Of a stretch of 64,000 bases of DNA, positions 28,650-38,292 are shown piece by piece. The DNA is from Agarivorans sp. TSD2052 (GTDB lineage: Bacteria > Pseudomonadota > Gammaproteobacteria > Enterobacterales > Celerinatantimonadaceae). The stretch lies in contig NZ_CP096670.1 in the NCBI RefSeq assembly GCF_023238625.1, forward strand, positions 3,328,501 through 3,392,500, in the 5' to 3' direction. How positions within the stretch are numbered: the first letter of the stretch is position 1; each line of letters starts with the position of its first letter. The notes below the pieces were generated by a model. That model was not told the origin of the DNA and did no database searches. It saw nothing but the letters and a program-made list of their open reading frames with translations. Position numbers and translations under genes: made by a program.

Positions 28650-29846
28650 TTGAGTTATGACTATACGATTATTGGCGGTGGTATTGTCGGTTTATCAACG
28701 GCTTGGCAGCTTCAACAACGGCACCCTAAGGCCAAAATACTGCTGATTGAAAAAGAAGCGCAATTAGCGTTTCACCAAACGGGCCATAATAGCGGCGTGA
28801 TTCATGCTGGTGTTTATTACCAGCCCGGCAGCTTAAAAGCGCAATTTTGCAAGCAAGGCTTAAAGCAAACCATTGCATTCTGCCAGCAGTATGATATTGC
28901 CTACCAACAATGCGGAAAGCTATTAGTAGCAAGCAACACCAAAGAGCTACAACGCATGGACGCCTTAAGTCAACGTTGCATTGACAACGGCATCAAAATT
29001 CAGCAACTAAATGCGCAACAGCTCAATGACATAGAGCCAAACATCACAGGCTTAGGGGCGATAAAGGTTGAAGAAACGGGCATTGTAAATTACCAACAAA
29101 TTTGCACTAAAATTGCTGATTTATTTACCCAACTAGGCGGTGAAATCCTACTCTCACATCAAGTGGTAGATCTAGCAGAAGATAGTCAAAAAATCACGAT
29201 CAGCACCCAGCATAAAACAATAGAAAGCCAATACCTTATCGCTTGTGGTGGCTTAATGGCTGACCGCTTATGCCGAATGTTACAGCTAGATATTGATTTT
29301 CAAATTATTCCTTACCGTGGCGAATACTACCAACTTGCAGCCCGGCATAACCAAATAATTAAACATCTCATTTATCCCATCCCCGACCCTGAACTGCCTT
29401 TTCTCGGGGTCCACCTGACTAAAATGATTGATGGTTCAGTCACTGTTGGGCCTAACGCAGTGCAAGGTTGGTCGAGAGAGGGCTACAACAAGGGTTCATT
29501 TAACCTTGCAGATACCCAAGAAATGTTAACATTTTCGGGTTTCTGGAAAGTGGCCAAACAGCACTTTCGTAGTGGACTAGCCGAAACTAAAGACTCTTTA
29601 TTTAAATCGGGTTACTTACAACGGGTAAGAAAATATTGCCCTAGCTTAACCATTCATGACCTAAGCCCCTATCCTGCGGGGATTAGAGCGCAAGCCGTAT
29701 TGAATGACGGCAGTTTAGTGCATGACTTTTTGTTTGCACAAAGCCCTCGTAGCCTCCATGTATGTAACGCGCCATCTCCAGCGGCCACGTCGGCATTTCC
29801 TATTGGCGCTTACATTTGCGACAAGATAGACACAAAAAACCACTAG
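28650..29846 (+). CDS. lhgO: L-2-hydroxyglutarate oxidase (LhgO family)
   Basis: FAD enzyme, 398 residues, that oxidises L-2-hydroxyglutarate to 2-oxoglutarate and passes electrons to the membrane quinone pool. The start is a TTG (28650) with AAGGG 9 bases before. The dinucleotide-binding motif GGGIVGLSTAWQL is near 8-20, followed by HNSGVIHAGVYYQPGS, which is specific for this DAO subgroup, and C-terminal SPAATSAFPIG. The gene stops immediately before a decayed GTPase gene that overlaps its final codons in another frame. The N- and C-termini are intact. Confidence 0.9.
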   Translation: MSYDYTIIGGGIVGLSTAWQLQQRHPKAKILLIEKEAQLAFHQTGHNSGVIHAGVYYQPGSLKAQFCKQGLKQTIAFCQQYDIAYQQCGKLLVASNTKELQRMDALSQRCIDNGIKIQQLNAQQLNDIEPNITGLGAIKVEETGIVNYQQICTKIADLFTQLGGEILLSHQVVDLAEDSQKITISTQHKTIESQYLIACGGLMADRLCRMLQLDIDFQIIPYRGEYYQLAARHNQIIKHLIYPIPDPELPFLGVHLTKMIDGSVTVGPNAVQGWSREGYNKGSFNLADTQEMLTFSGFWKVAKQHFRSGLAETKDSLFKSGYLQRVRKYCPSLTIHDLSPYPAGIRAQAVLNDGSLVHDFLFAQSPRSLHVCNAPSPAATSAFPIGAYICDKIDTKNH

Positions 29847-29848
29847 AG

Positions 29849-30422
29849 CAATTCGCCAGCCAAGGAGCCATTCAGCTAGGCGCTAGCGCCACATTGGTTA
29901 GCGCCCAAGAGCTTGTTGACTCAGGTTATAAAGAACATCAAAACCTTCAGGCTCAATTAGCGATGGCAGATATGATTGTGGCAACTAAAACAGGCCTGCA
30001 TCAAGATACAGACCTACATGCCTTAAATGATTGCTTGCTCGTGCATGGCGAGCAAAACAAGCCGCAGGTTAGCAGCTAGCGCGGTGTTCTAGACCCTAAG
30101 CGATGATTAAGCTCTATGAAAAACACCTCTCTCTGTTCAGATTACCTGAATACTCCCCAGCTAATCCCTGCTGAACAATCTACAATTAAATCAAGCGGTG
30201 GGCTTGAAGCCGTTTTTAGTAAACAACATACCCAAGATGGGATTATGACTGGCTGGCTTGGCAGTTCCTGTCAGCTTATCGCGTTAACCAAGCCGCCTTG
30301 TTAGCTTAATTAGCATCACTCGCGGAGCAGACAATCGTATTAAGCTGATCTCTACACTGGCTGTACGCGAGCAACCCTTAAGTTCTCAACTACTGGGCTG
30401 TTGCGGCTATCATTCACTTTAA
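29849..30422 (+). pseudogene. Remnant of a YeiR-like CobW/COG0523 GTPase
   Basis: Two separate out-of-frame reading stretches resemble the C-terminal two thirds of the zinc-associated GTPase YeiR. The first, 29849-30079, contains LQAQLAMADMIVATKTGL, which lines up with YeiR FRDQLAAADIIVANKSD. The last stretch, 30326-30422, contains ADNRIKLISTLAVREQPLSS, which resembles YeiR PDSRIELISSSEADWNALQS. Between them are stop codons, including an intermediate frame at 30116-30304. The N-terminal GTPase half with its P-loop is absent. Homology is by eye and needs alignment; the order of matching segments supports it. Confidence 0.65.
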
Positions 30423-30492
30423 CCACTCGCTCACGCGACTGTTTAGTGCTTAGCTAACCATTGCGAAGCATCAACGATTAATGGAGTACCAC

Positions 30493-30966
30493 ATGATAGA
30501 AGTAGGACAAACCATACCGGAAGCAGACTTAGCAGAGCTAAATAAAGACGGCATGCAAAATCATTCCACTCATGAGCTATTTGCAGGTAAAAAAGTCGTG
30601 TTGTTTGCGGTACCTGGCGCATTTACCCCAACTTGCTCAGAAGCCCATTTACCGGGCTTTATTCGTTTAGCCGAGCAAATTAAAGACAAGGGCGTCGACA
30701 TCATTGCCTGCGTCTCAGTCAATGATGCCTTTGTAATGAATGCCTGGGGTAAAGCTCAAAATGCTAAAAACATTATGATGTTAGGCGATGGAGATGGCAG
30801 CTTAACCAAAGCCTTAGGCTTAGCCATGGACACCGCTAGCTTTGGCGGGTTACGCTCTCAGCGTTACGCGATGATAATTGATGATCTAACCGTTACCTCG
30901 GTCAATGTTGAACCGCCAAAAAGCTTTGAAGTCAGTAAGGCTGAGACAGTTTTAGATTTGTTATAA
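30493..30966 (+). CDS. Peroxiredoxin of the Prx5 type
   Basis: A 157-residue thiol peroxidase from ATG 30493. The start is set by GGAG at 30483-30486, 6 bases before it; the earlier ATG at 30481 overlaps that site. The peroxidatic cysteine is in PGAFTPTCSEAHLPGF at about 48, and a second cysteine (IIACVSVND) lies about 24 residues further, as in many Prx5 members that use glutathione or glutaredoxin. No glutaredoxin domain is fused. The decayed GTPase sequence is directly upstream. Confidence 0.9.
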   Translation: MIEVGQTIPEADLAELNKDGMQNHSTHELFAGKKVVLFAVPGAFTPTCSEAHLPGFIRLAEQIKDKGVDIIACVSVNDAFVMNAWGKAQNAKNIMMLGDGDGSLTKALGLAMDTASFGGLRSQRYAMIIDDLTVTSVNVEPPKSFEVSKAETVLDLL

Positions 30967-31023
30967 ACACAAGGATCAGTAGCAGGCGACAGCGTCGCTT
31001 TCTTCGTTAGAAAGGAGTTCTGA

Positions 31024-31791
31024 TTGCGCCATTTAGTTATCGCCTTAAGTTTATTTTCACTGAGCTTTGAGAGCTGGGCTTTTGGTGTATTAGGGCATCA
31101 ATTGGTTGCTTATATTGCTCAGCAACAACTTAGCCCTGAAACAAACAAACAGGTCGCAATGCTTTTAAACGGCAAATCAATGATAAACGCCTCCACGTGG
31201 GCTGACCAAGTCAGGAAAAACGATGCTTGGAAACACACCGGCCCTTGGCATTACATCAATATTCCAAAAGGCAAAAGCTTACAACAAGCCCAGCGTAGCA
31301 GCAAAGGCGATATTCTGAGCCAACTACAACTATTTGAACAACAACTAAGCCAAACTACACTGCCACCCCAAAAGCGCCAACAAGCCCTGAAGTTTTATAT
31401 TCATTTTGTCGCAGACCTTCACCAACCTTTACATGTGGCTTACGCCAAAGATCGCGGCGGCAATACAGTCCGAGTGAAATGGTACGGCAAGACCTCTAAT
31501 TTGCATCGGGTATGGGACTCACAGTTACTCGACAGAAACGCAATGTCAGTTGCCCAATATGCCAAGCAATTGATCCGGGATTACCCGCAAGCAAAGGTTG
31601 AAGAAAGTTACCCGCAATGGCTAAACCAAACCCGTCAGCTGGTGCCCTTAAGCTATCAATATACGACTAAAAACTTGGCTGATAGTTACGCCAACAAAAA
31701 TCGCCCTGTGGTAGAAGAACAAATAGTTAAAGCCGGTTATCGTTTGGCTAACAAGCTAAACCAACTGTTTGATCCCTCATTTAAGCAATAA
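31024..31791 (+). CDS. S1/P1 type nuclease (secreted)
   Basis: A zinc-dependent single-strand nuclease/phosphatase of 255 residues. It starts at TTG 31024 with AGGAG 7 bases upstream. The mature enzyme likely begins with Trp18 (signal ending FES), the residue that binds zinc in P1 nuclease, followed by GHQLVAYIA, then ASTWADQVR, HYINIP and DLHQPLHVA, all zinc-ligand motifs. A disulphide pair seen in fungal P1 is not obvious. Export with no attached transporter suggests nutrient or phosphate scavenging from extracellular nucleic acid; no Pho box was found upstream. Confidence 0.88.
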   Translation: MRHLVIALSLFSLSFESWAFGVLGHQLVAYIAQQQLSPETNKQVAMLLNGKSMINASTWADQVRKNDAWKHTGPWHYINIPKGKSLQQAQRSSKGDILSQLQLFEQQLSQTTLPPQKRQQALKFYIHFVADLHQPLHVAYAKDRGGNTVRVKWYGKTSNLHRVWDSQLLDRNAMSVAQYAKQLIRDYPQAKVEESYPQWLNQTRQLVPLSYQYTTKNLADSYANKNRPVVEEQIVKAGYRLANKLNQLFDPSFKQ

Positions 31792-31860
31792 TTTTAATCC
31801 CGGATGATCGCTTTAGCCAGAGCAACGTTATACTCAATATTATGATTAAGAGATGCCATT

Positions 31861-32817
31861 ATGAACAAATTTTCAAGTGACAATATATCAGTCGGTATTA
31901 GCAGCTGCTTATTAGGTGAAGAAGTTCGTTACGATGGCGGCCACAAACAATCACGTTTCTGCCGCATAGAATTGGCCGAATATTTTGATTTCGAACCCAC
32001 TTGTCCGGAAATGGCGATAGGGATGGGTACGCCGCGCAAAACCATTCGTTTAGTACAGAATGAAGATATCATAAGCATTCAAGCGAGTGACGGTAGCTTT
32101 GATGTCACTGAAAAAATGAACAACTACGCAGATCGACGCTTACCGCAACTGGGTCACTTGAGCGGATATGTTGTATGCGCAAAATCACCTAGCTGTGGCA
32201 TGGAACGTGTCAGTGTTTACTCTCCAGCCAAGAACAACGCTGAAAAATCTGGCGTTGGCGTGTTTACCGCAAAATTAATGCAAGCCTACCCTTTGTTACC
32301 CATTGAAGAAGACGGCCGACTTAACGACCCAGTGCTGCGCGAGAACTTTGTTAACCGCGTGTTTGCTTACCATGAGTGGAAAACCCTAGAACATGAAGGT
32401 TTTTCGGTAGCAAAAGTGCAAGCTTTCCATGCAAAATTCAAGTACTTATTGATGGCTCACAACCCTGAAAAGTACCGTGAACTAGGCCCTGTTGTGGCGG
32501 GTTTACGTAACAATAATCAACATGGCTTTGCAGAATACATTGAAGGTTTTATGACTATTTTGAAACACAACTGCAGCCGTAAAAACCACTGTAACGTACT
32601 GCAACATTTACAAGGTTACTTTAAACGCGACCTCAGCGCCCAACAGCGAGAAGAGCTTAGTGACCGAATTGATCAATACCGCCAAGGTTTGCTCCCGCTT
32701 TTGGTACCTATTAGCTTAATCCAGCATTACCAACGCGAGCATCCAAAAAAATATATCGCGATGCAAGCCTACTTAGCACCTCACCCTGAGAAACTAAGAT
32801 TACGCTATAGCTTGTAA
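31861..32817 (+). CDS. DUF523 and DUF1722 domain protein (YbgA-like)
   Basis: A 318-residue cytoplasmic protein with two uncharacterised domains. DUF523 (about 10-160) shows ISSCLLGEEVRYDGGHK, PTCPEMAIGMGTPR and CAKSPSCGMERV, a set of conserved cysteines. DUF1722 (about 190-310) begins near FHAKFKYLLMAHNP. The combined architecture is widespread in proteobacteria and has been linked to DNA-repair or stress loci, but its biochemistry is not known. The gene stands alone and ends just before a strong terminator. Confidence 0.88.
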   Translation: MNKFSSDNISVGISSCLLGEEVRYDGGHKQSRFCRIELAEYFDFEPTCPEMAIGMGTPRKTIRLVQNEDIISIQASDGSFDVTEKMNNYADRRLPQLGHLSGYVVCAKSPSCGMERVSVYSPAKNNAEKSGVGVFTAKLMQAYPLLPIEEDGRLNDPVLRENFVNRVFAYHEWKTLEHEGFSVAKVQAFHAKFKYLLMAHNPEKYRELGPVVAGLRNNNQHGFAEYIEGFMTILKHNCSRKNHCNVLQHLQGYFKRDLSAQQREELSDRIDQYRQGLLPLLVPISLIQHYQREHPKKYIAMQAYLAPHPEKLRLRYSL

Positions 32818-32824
32818 CTAACAT

Positions 32825-32865
32825 GGCAGTGCTGGCTTAGCCTTAAAGCTAGCACTGCCTTTTTA
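32825..32865 (+). terminator. Terminator after the DUF523/DUF1722 gene
   Basis: GGCAGTGCT (32825-32833) pairs with AGCACTGCC (32851-32859), with an inner GGCTT/AAAGCT pairing, followed by TTTTT. It lies between two convergent genes. Confidence 0.85.
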
Positions 32866-32877
32866 ATCTCGTGATTA

Positions 32878-33786
32878 TTACTGCAAATATTGTACTGCGA
32901 GTTTATCCAGCTCAGTTTGATTCAAAAAGCCCTGAGCTGCTCCGGCCTCTCCTATTTTATAAGAAGCAAACAACATGGCGCGCTGTAAGGCTGAATGAGC
33001 ATTGTTATCTTTTAAATAATAATGAAGAAAACAAGAAAACAACGCATCTCCCGCGCCAATGGTATTTACGATACTACGCGTATTCATCGCCGGAAAATGA
33101 CAAACCTCTGCAGATTGTTTGGTATATAACAGCGCACCTTGACTGCCTAAGCCCATTACAATCACTTGGTTTTGATAACGCTCTGCTATCTGCCAAATAA
33201 CGCTATGGTAGTCGCCTTTTACCTGCTCATCACTGAGAAACACGATGTCGGCTGACGACAAAAATTGCTGATTATAGTCATCATTGATATCAGCCAAAGT
33301 ATGCACATCTGTAGCGATTAACTTACCTGCCTTTTTAGCTTTGCTTAACATAGGGCGAGAGAAGTTAATATTACACAGCACGACCGCCTTACTTAAGGCT
33401 AGCGCCTTATCAAACGCCAATGCAGAATAAACACGCTGCTGAATATCTTTTAAGTCAACATGAATTTGCCGACGCCCTTGCTCGTCATACAAAATGACAG
33501 ACTGAGGGCTTTGTTGCATAGACACATCAAAATGGGCATCAACTCCCTTTAGCTGGGCAACCGCGTGCCGAATTTGGTCACCGGCCATATCAGCGCCAAT
33601 TAGAGATAGAAGATCCACTTGATTACCTAATGTGGCCAAGGCTTTGGCCACATTAAAACCAACCCCAGAAACACTGCTTTGAATACCATCAAATGGATAA
33701 GTAACGGGATAATAATGCTGTGGAAATCCCTCTATTTTCAGGGTGGTTTCAATATTTACCAAACCAGCCACAAGAATATTAGACAT
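32878..33786 (-). CDS. PfkB family carbohydrate kinase
   Basis: A 302-residue sugar kinase of the ribokinase/PfkB family. The N-terminal signature GVGFNVAKALATLGNQVDLL is near 42-61, and the catalytic C-terminal motif NTIGAGDALFSCFL (with the active-site Asp) is near 238. The substrate (ribose, fructose, inosine or pseudouridine) is not evident, and no transport or hydrolase genes flank it. It stands alone, convergent with the DUF523 gene. Confidence 0.85.
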   Translation of the reverse strand: MSNILVAGLVNIETTLKIEGFPQHYYPVTYPFDGIQSSVSGVGFNVAKALATLGNQVDLLSLIGADMAGDQIRHAVAQLKGVDAHFDVSMQQSPQSVILYDEQGRRQIHVDLKDIQQRVYSALAFDKALALSKAVVLCNINFSRPMLSKAKKAGKLIATDVHTLADINDDYNQQFLSSADIVFLSDEQVKGDYHSVIWQIAERYQNQVIVMGLGSQGALLYTKQSAEVCHFPAMNTRSIVNTIGAGDALFSCFLHYYLKDNNAHSALQRAMLFASYKIGEAGAAQGFLNQTELDKLAVQYLQ

Positions 33787-34120
33787 AACAATAATCAGCT
33801 AAACGAATAAGGTTTGAGTAAACTATCATAACTCAATGGTGGAACAAGCTTATTTGGCGCCAGCCGCAGGAGATATGCAGCTGCCTTACCCATGATAAAT
33901 ACTTAACCGTACCTGCTCGCCCAAACCTATGATTAGGTTTATCTTTTGTCGTCTTGTTCATGCCCTGCTCTATACTCTATTTCCTCATCCACACTCAATA
34001 ATTCCAGTGTTTACTGTGTTAAAATGCACTTGCTCGCAAAAAAACTATACTTACAGGCGAAGCAAAATAAATAAAAAATCTAGACCTCTCAATTTTTAAA
34101 TTTTAGGTAGAGCATCAACA
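33787..34120. other. Intergenic region before the DUF4382 gene
   Basis: No gene is seen in these 334 bases. The right end is very AT-rich and holds the plus-strand ribosome site (AGGTAGAG) of the DUF4382 gene. No clear regulator site was recognised. Confidence 0.4.
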
Positions 34121-35101
34121 ATGAATAATTTTTTTAGAGTGTCACTAGTTGCGTCAACCATTACTGGATTACTCGCTTGTGGCGGAGATGGAGGCTCTGA
34201 TATTACCCCTCCAAGCACGGCCAAGGTTTCATTTTCAATTGCCGACGCCCCGGTTGATAGCGCACAAGAAGTGAATGTTAGCTACGCCTCCATGACCTTA
34301 CTGCGCACCGGACAAGATGATATAGAATTGCCGCTCGAAGATGAAAATGGCGACCCACTAAGCATTAACTTATTAGACTACCAAAACGGCGATAGCTTAT
34401 TGGTACTCAGTGAGGCTGAACTGCCAGTGGGAGAATACAACGAGTTAATCCTAAACACTTATGAATGCCCACAAAACCAAAATGGTAGCAGCGAATTTTG
34501 TAATGTGCTTGAAGATTCAAATGCCGTCATTCCACTTAAAACACCCAGTAATAAGCTACGCTTAGGAAGCTTTACCGTTACTACTGAAGGCACTCAAGCC
34601 TACACCATCGACTTTAACCTGCGTAAATCATTGGTGAGTACCGCCAATGGACAGAGTTATAATTTAAAACCACATGGCGTCACCATTATTGATAATACAA
34701 CCATTGGCTCAATTAGCGGCACTGTAGACCCTAACTTGTTTTCTGCTGGCGAGTGTTTAGCAGATCAAGGCAATGTTGTTTATTTATATACCGCGCCAAT
34801 AGGTGAGTTAGAAATACTCGGTGATGAATTTGATCCTGAGATAGATACTGATGTTTCAGAATTGGTGCGTGCCCCCTATGCGTCAAAAATGGTGAGCTTA
34901 GATGACGATTCAAATGACTATCTCTATAGCTTTGCACATTTACCCGCAGGAGAGTATGTCGTGGCATTCAGTTGTAGTGCGCAGAACGATGACCCTGAGC
35001 TATATGACGAGATCATCATCGCTGACCCAATAGGGCAAGCGGAAACAATAACCGTAACTGAAGGTCTAGATACAGAATACCATTTTGTAGAAGCGATTTA
35101 G
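34121..35101 (+). CDS. DUF4382 domain lipoprotein
   Basis: A 326-residue exported lipoprotein with the lipobox GLLACGG (Cys20). The DUF4382 domain covers about 33-190: it begins KVSFSIADAPVDSAQEVNVSY and includes LPVGEYNELILN. The remainder (about 195-326) is a second beta-rich region with GSISGTVDP and FAHLPAGEYVVAFSC, resembling carboxypeptidase-regulatory-like folds. The protein is acidic, as expected of a surface protein in a marine organism. Function unknown. It ends just before a strong hairpin terminator. Confidence 0.8.
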   Translation: MNNFFRVSLVASTITGLLACGGDGGSDITPPSTAKVSFSIADAPVDSAQEVNVSYASMTLLRTGQDDIELPLEDENGDPLSINLLDYQNGDSLLVLSEAELPVGEYNELILNTYECPQNQNGSSEFCNVLEDSNAVIPLKTPSNKLRLGSFTVTTEGTQAYTIDFNLRKSLVSTANGQSYNLKPHGVTIIDNTTIGSISGTVDPNLFSAGECLADQGNVVYLYTAPIGELEILGDEFDPEIDTDVSELVRAPYASKMVSLDDDSNDYLYSFAHLPAGEYVVAFSCSAQNDDPELYDEIIIADPIGQAETITVTEGLDTEYHFVEAI

Positions 35102-35114
35102 CAGCCCTTGGTAA

Positions 35115-35145
35115 CAAAAAAGCCTGCTTCAAAGCAGGCTTTTTA
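35115..35145 (+). terminator. Bidirectional terminator
   Basis: AGCCTGCT (35121-35128) and AGCAGGCT (35133-35140) around a TCAA loop, flanked by A and T runs. It separates the convergent DUF4382 and CvfB-type genes. Confidence 0.87.
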
Positions 35146-35164
35146 AACACAGCAGTAAAAAAAT

Positions 35165-36007
35165 TTAGTCTTTTTCGCTTAGCACGATTCCGGTTTTGCT
35201 GATGGTAATTAGGCCTTCTTTGTAAAGACGACCAATAGCCTTTTTAAAGCTTCCTTTACTCACGCCAAAAATTGCAGAAATAGCCTGAGGAGAACTTTTA
35301 TCACTTAAGGCTAAATAACCTTGCTCGTCTTTTAGCTTAGCTAAAATAGCATCACCAATATCAATAGATTTTTGCACGCCGATCGGCTCAAGGCTTAAAT
35401 CCAGCTTTTGGTCTTCACGTACTTTTTGAATATATCCAGTACATGCATATCCAGCACGAACCCGTTTAAATACTTGATCATAATACAACACGCCCCAGTG
35501 TTGGTTATTCACCACCACTTTGTAACCTAGCTCGGTGCGCCCTGCCACCAACAAATCAACTTTTTCGCCACGCTGGTAGTTATGATCAGATTTATCAATA
35601 TAACGATCCAATTTATTGCTGGCTGCAATCCGTTGTTCGTTATCAAGATAAACATACACCACATAATGGCGATCGACTTCCATAGGCTGTTGTTGCTCAG
35701 CAAAAGGCAAAAACAGATCTTTATCTAGCCCCCAATCTAGGAAGATACCCACATCGTTAATATCTTTAACTTGCAAGTTAGCGCACTCGCCAACTTGAAC
35801 TAAGGGCTTTTTGAGGGTGGCAATTAAGTTGCGCTCATTATCTCGATAGACAAAAACTTGCAGCTCATCACCGAGGGACAAGGCCGCTTCAATTTCTCTA
35901 GACGGCAACAGCACATCGCCAAATTCGCCACCATCGAGGTAGGCACCTATGTCAGCTATTTCGATAACAGCCAATTGATTAAGGCGTCCAATTTCTAGCA
36001 TTTTCAT
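35165..36007 (-). CDS. S1-domain RNA-binding protein (CvfB/YitL family)
   Basis: A 280-residue protein containing tandem S1-like barrels (about 6-65, 72-140 and 145-210; e.g. GAYLDGGEFGDVLLPSRE and VGIFLDWGLDKDLFLP) and a C-terminal winged helix (FGVSKGSFKKAIGRLYKEGLITI). This is the CvfB/YitL architecture; in Staphylococcus CvfB affects virulence gene expression through RNA. In gammaproteobacteria the targets are unknown. A second in-frame ATG two codons downstream is an equally possible start. Convergent with the DUF4382 gene. Confidence 0.87.
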   Translation of the reverse strand: MKMLEIGRLNQLAVIEIADIGAYLDGGEFGDVLLPSREIEAALSLGDELQVFVYRDNERNLIATLKKPLVQVGECANLQVKDINDVGIFLDWGLDKDLFLPFAEQQQPMEVDRHYVVYVYLDNEQRIAASNKLDRYIDKSDHNYQRGEKVDLLVAGRTELGYKVVVNNQHWGVLYYDQVFKRVRAGYACTGYIQKVREDQKLDLSLEPIGVQKSIDIGDAILAKLKDEQGYLALSDKSSPQAISAIFGVSKGSFKKAIGRLYKEGLITISKTGIVLSEKD

Positions 36008-36089
36008 TCTCTTTCTGATTCAACAGACTCTCAGCGAGCCAATGTGCAAGTATAACATGCAAAGAGCCATAAACACTTAGCTTTATTAG

Positions 36090-38006
36090 CTAAGCCGGTT
36101 TCAGTGTATTCACAATAGTAGATACCTGTAGGCTCACGTCTGACTCAATTTTAGTGGCTAATTTATAGGCCGACTCCACCTGCGTTTTCACCGTATTCAT
36201 TTTAGAAGTAAAGCTGCCTACGTGCTCAGTTTGCTCGCGAATATACTTGCTAGCCTGATGAGCAACTTGCGCAGAAGTTTTCGCCTGCTCTCTTACTTGG
36301 CTAGTGGTTTCCATTAACTTTGAGGAAATTAACTGCTGGTGCTCACTGGCTTCTTGGATACCGCCAATGTTTGACTCTAAACTATCCGACGATTGTTTGA
36401 GTTGGTTAAGGATACCGGTGATTTCTTCAAGTGACGTTTGGGTGCGCATCGATAAGGTTCTTACTTCATCAGCCACTACAGCGAAGCCACGACCATGCTC
36501 CCCTGCTCGCGCCGATTCGATAGCAGCGTTCAAGGCCAATAAATTAGTTTGCTCGGCAATGCCGCGAATCACGTTCAAAATAGCACTAACATCGGTCACG
36601 GCGGTCACTAGTGTAGCTAAAGATTGGCGCCCTTCAACCACCGCGGTGCGAGTGCGTATGCTGGCACTTATCACTTGCTCTACATCTTGCTGTGATTCAT
36701 TCATCGCATTTTTAGTGGCGTTGGCGTTGTGTTCAACATCGCTAGACACTTGGTTTAATTGCTCGGTAAGATCGCGTAATTGCTCCATTAGCAATTGCGA
36801 CTCAGAGACCTGTAAATCGGTTTGTTCTGAATTTCGATAAACTTGCCTAACTTGCTCGGAAACCGAATCAAGCGAACGAGACACGACTGAAAGCTGTTGG
36901 TTTTTTAGTTCTTCCAAGCTTTCTTGTTTACTTAACAATTGATTAAAGAAAGTGGCTATTTCGCCAATTTCAGTGTTTTTTCTACGAACATTTAAACGCT
37001 CGATACTGCCGTTTTCAACTAACAAGGCAAAACCATTGCGCAGCTCGCGTAGCGGTTTAAGTACGGTACTTTGCATGACCAACTGCATCACTAGCGCAAT
37101 CAACAAAATTAAACCCGCTACGCTATACAAAGTAAACTCCACACCATCCATTACTCTGTCACGTAAGCGAATAACGCCTTGTTCTGCGAATAATATTTGT
37201 TGAGTAAGCTGCTCTATATCGGCAGTCAGTGCACTGCGTAGCTTCATTCGTTTTTCGATAAGCACATTGGTTGATTGCAGCTCTCGAGGATAACGCAAGC
37301 TTAAGCTCAGCAACTCACTTTTTAGCTCTTCCGCTAAATCGCTGGCAGCTTCTTGCTCTCCAAGGGCAAACTCATCAACTTCAACACGACGCATTATTCC
37401 CAGCAGCGGCAAACCGTTAATCGCTTCTACGTATTGACGTACTTGACTAAACGCATCGTTGTAAGCTGACTGACTCACCTCACTAGGGCTAGAAAAATAA
37501 CGGCTGCGTTGCATCGACAAACTGACTAAGGCATTCATTAACTCGCTGCCATGTCGAATGTACGCGACCGCATCACTGCCGTTGGCGTTAAGTCCGTAAT
37601 CTACGGTGCTATCGGCCCACCCCAACATTTCTCGCTCTGCATTTATCAATAAGCCTTGTTCGTTGCCACTAAGTTTACCTAATGCTAAATAACGTTCTTG
37701 CAGCGCAGTAAGTAACGCATTAAGTAACATAGAAAGCTCGCTAAGCTGTTGCTGCTCAGCGCGTTGAATCAACTCTAGTAATAAGGTCTCGGCTTCACTT
37801 AACTGTAAAGTGTTTCCCGTATTGAGGTAGTTATTTACTTTGCCCACCAGTTGGCTATTGAACTGGGAATTAAGGGATTGGTAGTTTTGTAATTGCTGAT
37901 TAGACGCAGATATTTTAACTAAAGAAAAATACAAAGCCACAATGAGCACAGCACTTATTGCCAGCAATGAAAATGCTGATAACCTCGAGAATCGTGATAC
38001 TCGCAT
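36090..38006 (-). CDS. Methyl-accepting chemotaxis protein
   Basis: A chemoreceptor of 638 residues. One membrane helix is at about 11-31 ([15 protein letters not shown]), a helical periplasmic ligand domain of about 255 residues follows, then the second helix (about 290-312), a HAMP domain and the signalling domain. The conserved hairpin tip [19 protein letters not shown] and FAVVADEVR is intact. There is no C-terminal CheR pentapeptide. The ribosome site is GGAG 6 bases before the ATG. About 100 bases upstream lies a good match to a PhoB box with a -10 element, suggesting induction by phosphate starvation. Ligand unknown. Confidence 0.93.
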   Translation of the reverse strand: MRVSRFSRLSAFSLLAISAVLIVALYFSLVKISASNQQLQNYQSLNSQFNSQLVGKVNNYLNTGNTLQLSEAETLLLELIQRAEQQQLSELSMLLNALLTALQERYLALGKLSGNEQGLLINAEREMLGWADSTVDYGLNANGSDAVAYIRHGSELMNALVSLSMQRSRYFSSPSEVSQSAYNDAFSQVRQYVEAINGLPLLGIMRRVEVDEFALGEQEAASDLAEELKSELLSLSLRYPRELQSTNVLIEKRMKLRSALTADIEQLTQQILFAEQGVIRLRDRVMDGVEFTLYSVAGLILLIALVMQLVMQSTVLKPLRELRNGFALLVENGSIERLNVRRKNTEIGEIATFFNQLLSKQESLEELKNQQLSVVSRSLDSVSEQVRQVYRNSEQTDLQVSESQLLMEQLRDLTEQLNQVSSDVEHNANATKNAMNESQQDVEQVISASIRTRTAVVEGRQSLATLVTAVTDVSAILNVIRGIAEQTNLLALNAAIESARAGEHGRGFAVVADEVRTLSMRTQTSLEEITGILNQLKQSSDSLESNIGGIQEASEHQQLISSKLMETTSQVREQAKTSAQVAHQASKYIREQTEHVGSFTSKMNTVKTQVESAYKLATKIESDVSLQVSTIVNTLKPA

Positions 38007-38088
38007 AAAAACTCCAATAGCAGATCATTAAATAGGCATCTGCTGTTATCCCTAACGAGAGCCTTATTAGGCTCTAAATTGGGCGAAG

Positions 38089-38122
38089 ATTTTATTAGCG
38101 AAACATGACAAGAACATGACAA
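38089..38122 (-). promoter_or_regulatory. Pho box and -10 element upstream of the chemoreceptor gene
   Basis: On the minus strand two identical heptamers TTGTCAT are separated by GTTC (plus strand 38105-38122), giving the 11-base period of a PhoB box (consensus CTGTCAT-N4-CTGTCAT). A further TGTCAT copy (minus-strand, plus 38122-38128) directly precedes them. Ten bases downstream on the minus strand is TAAAAT (plus 38089-38094), the spacing expected for a PhoB-activated promoter lacking a -35. Confidence 0.72.
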
Positions 38123-38292
38123 TGACAGTTACACCAAGACGATAAACAGGAATAAAATATATACAAAACAAATATTTATACTTATTTCTTACTTTAGCTT
38201 CTGTCAAGGTCTTAAATAAAGCGACTACAATGCGCAGACTATGGGAGAACAGATAAACTACCAACTGCTTTAGAACACTCAACAGCCCTAAA

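Noticed and set aside
30116..30304. A separate 62-codon gene between lhgO and the peroxiredoxin
   Set aside because: It is one of several broken frames of the YeiR-like remnant, not a gene.
38067..38282. A 71-codon ORF on the minus strand between the AraC gene and the chemoreceptor
   Set aside because: It overlaps the Pho box and promoter of the chemoreceptor gene, has no ribosome site and no recognisable family; its hydrophobic runs come from AT-rich DNA.
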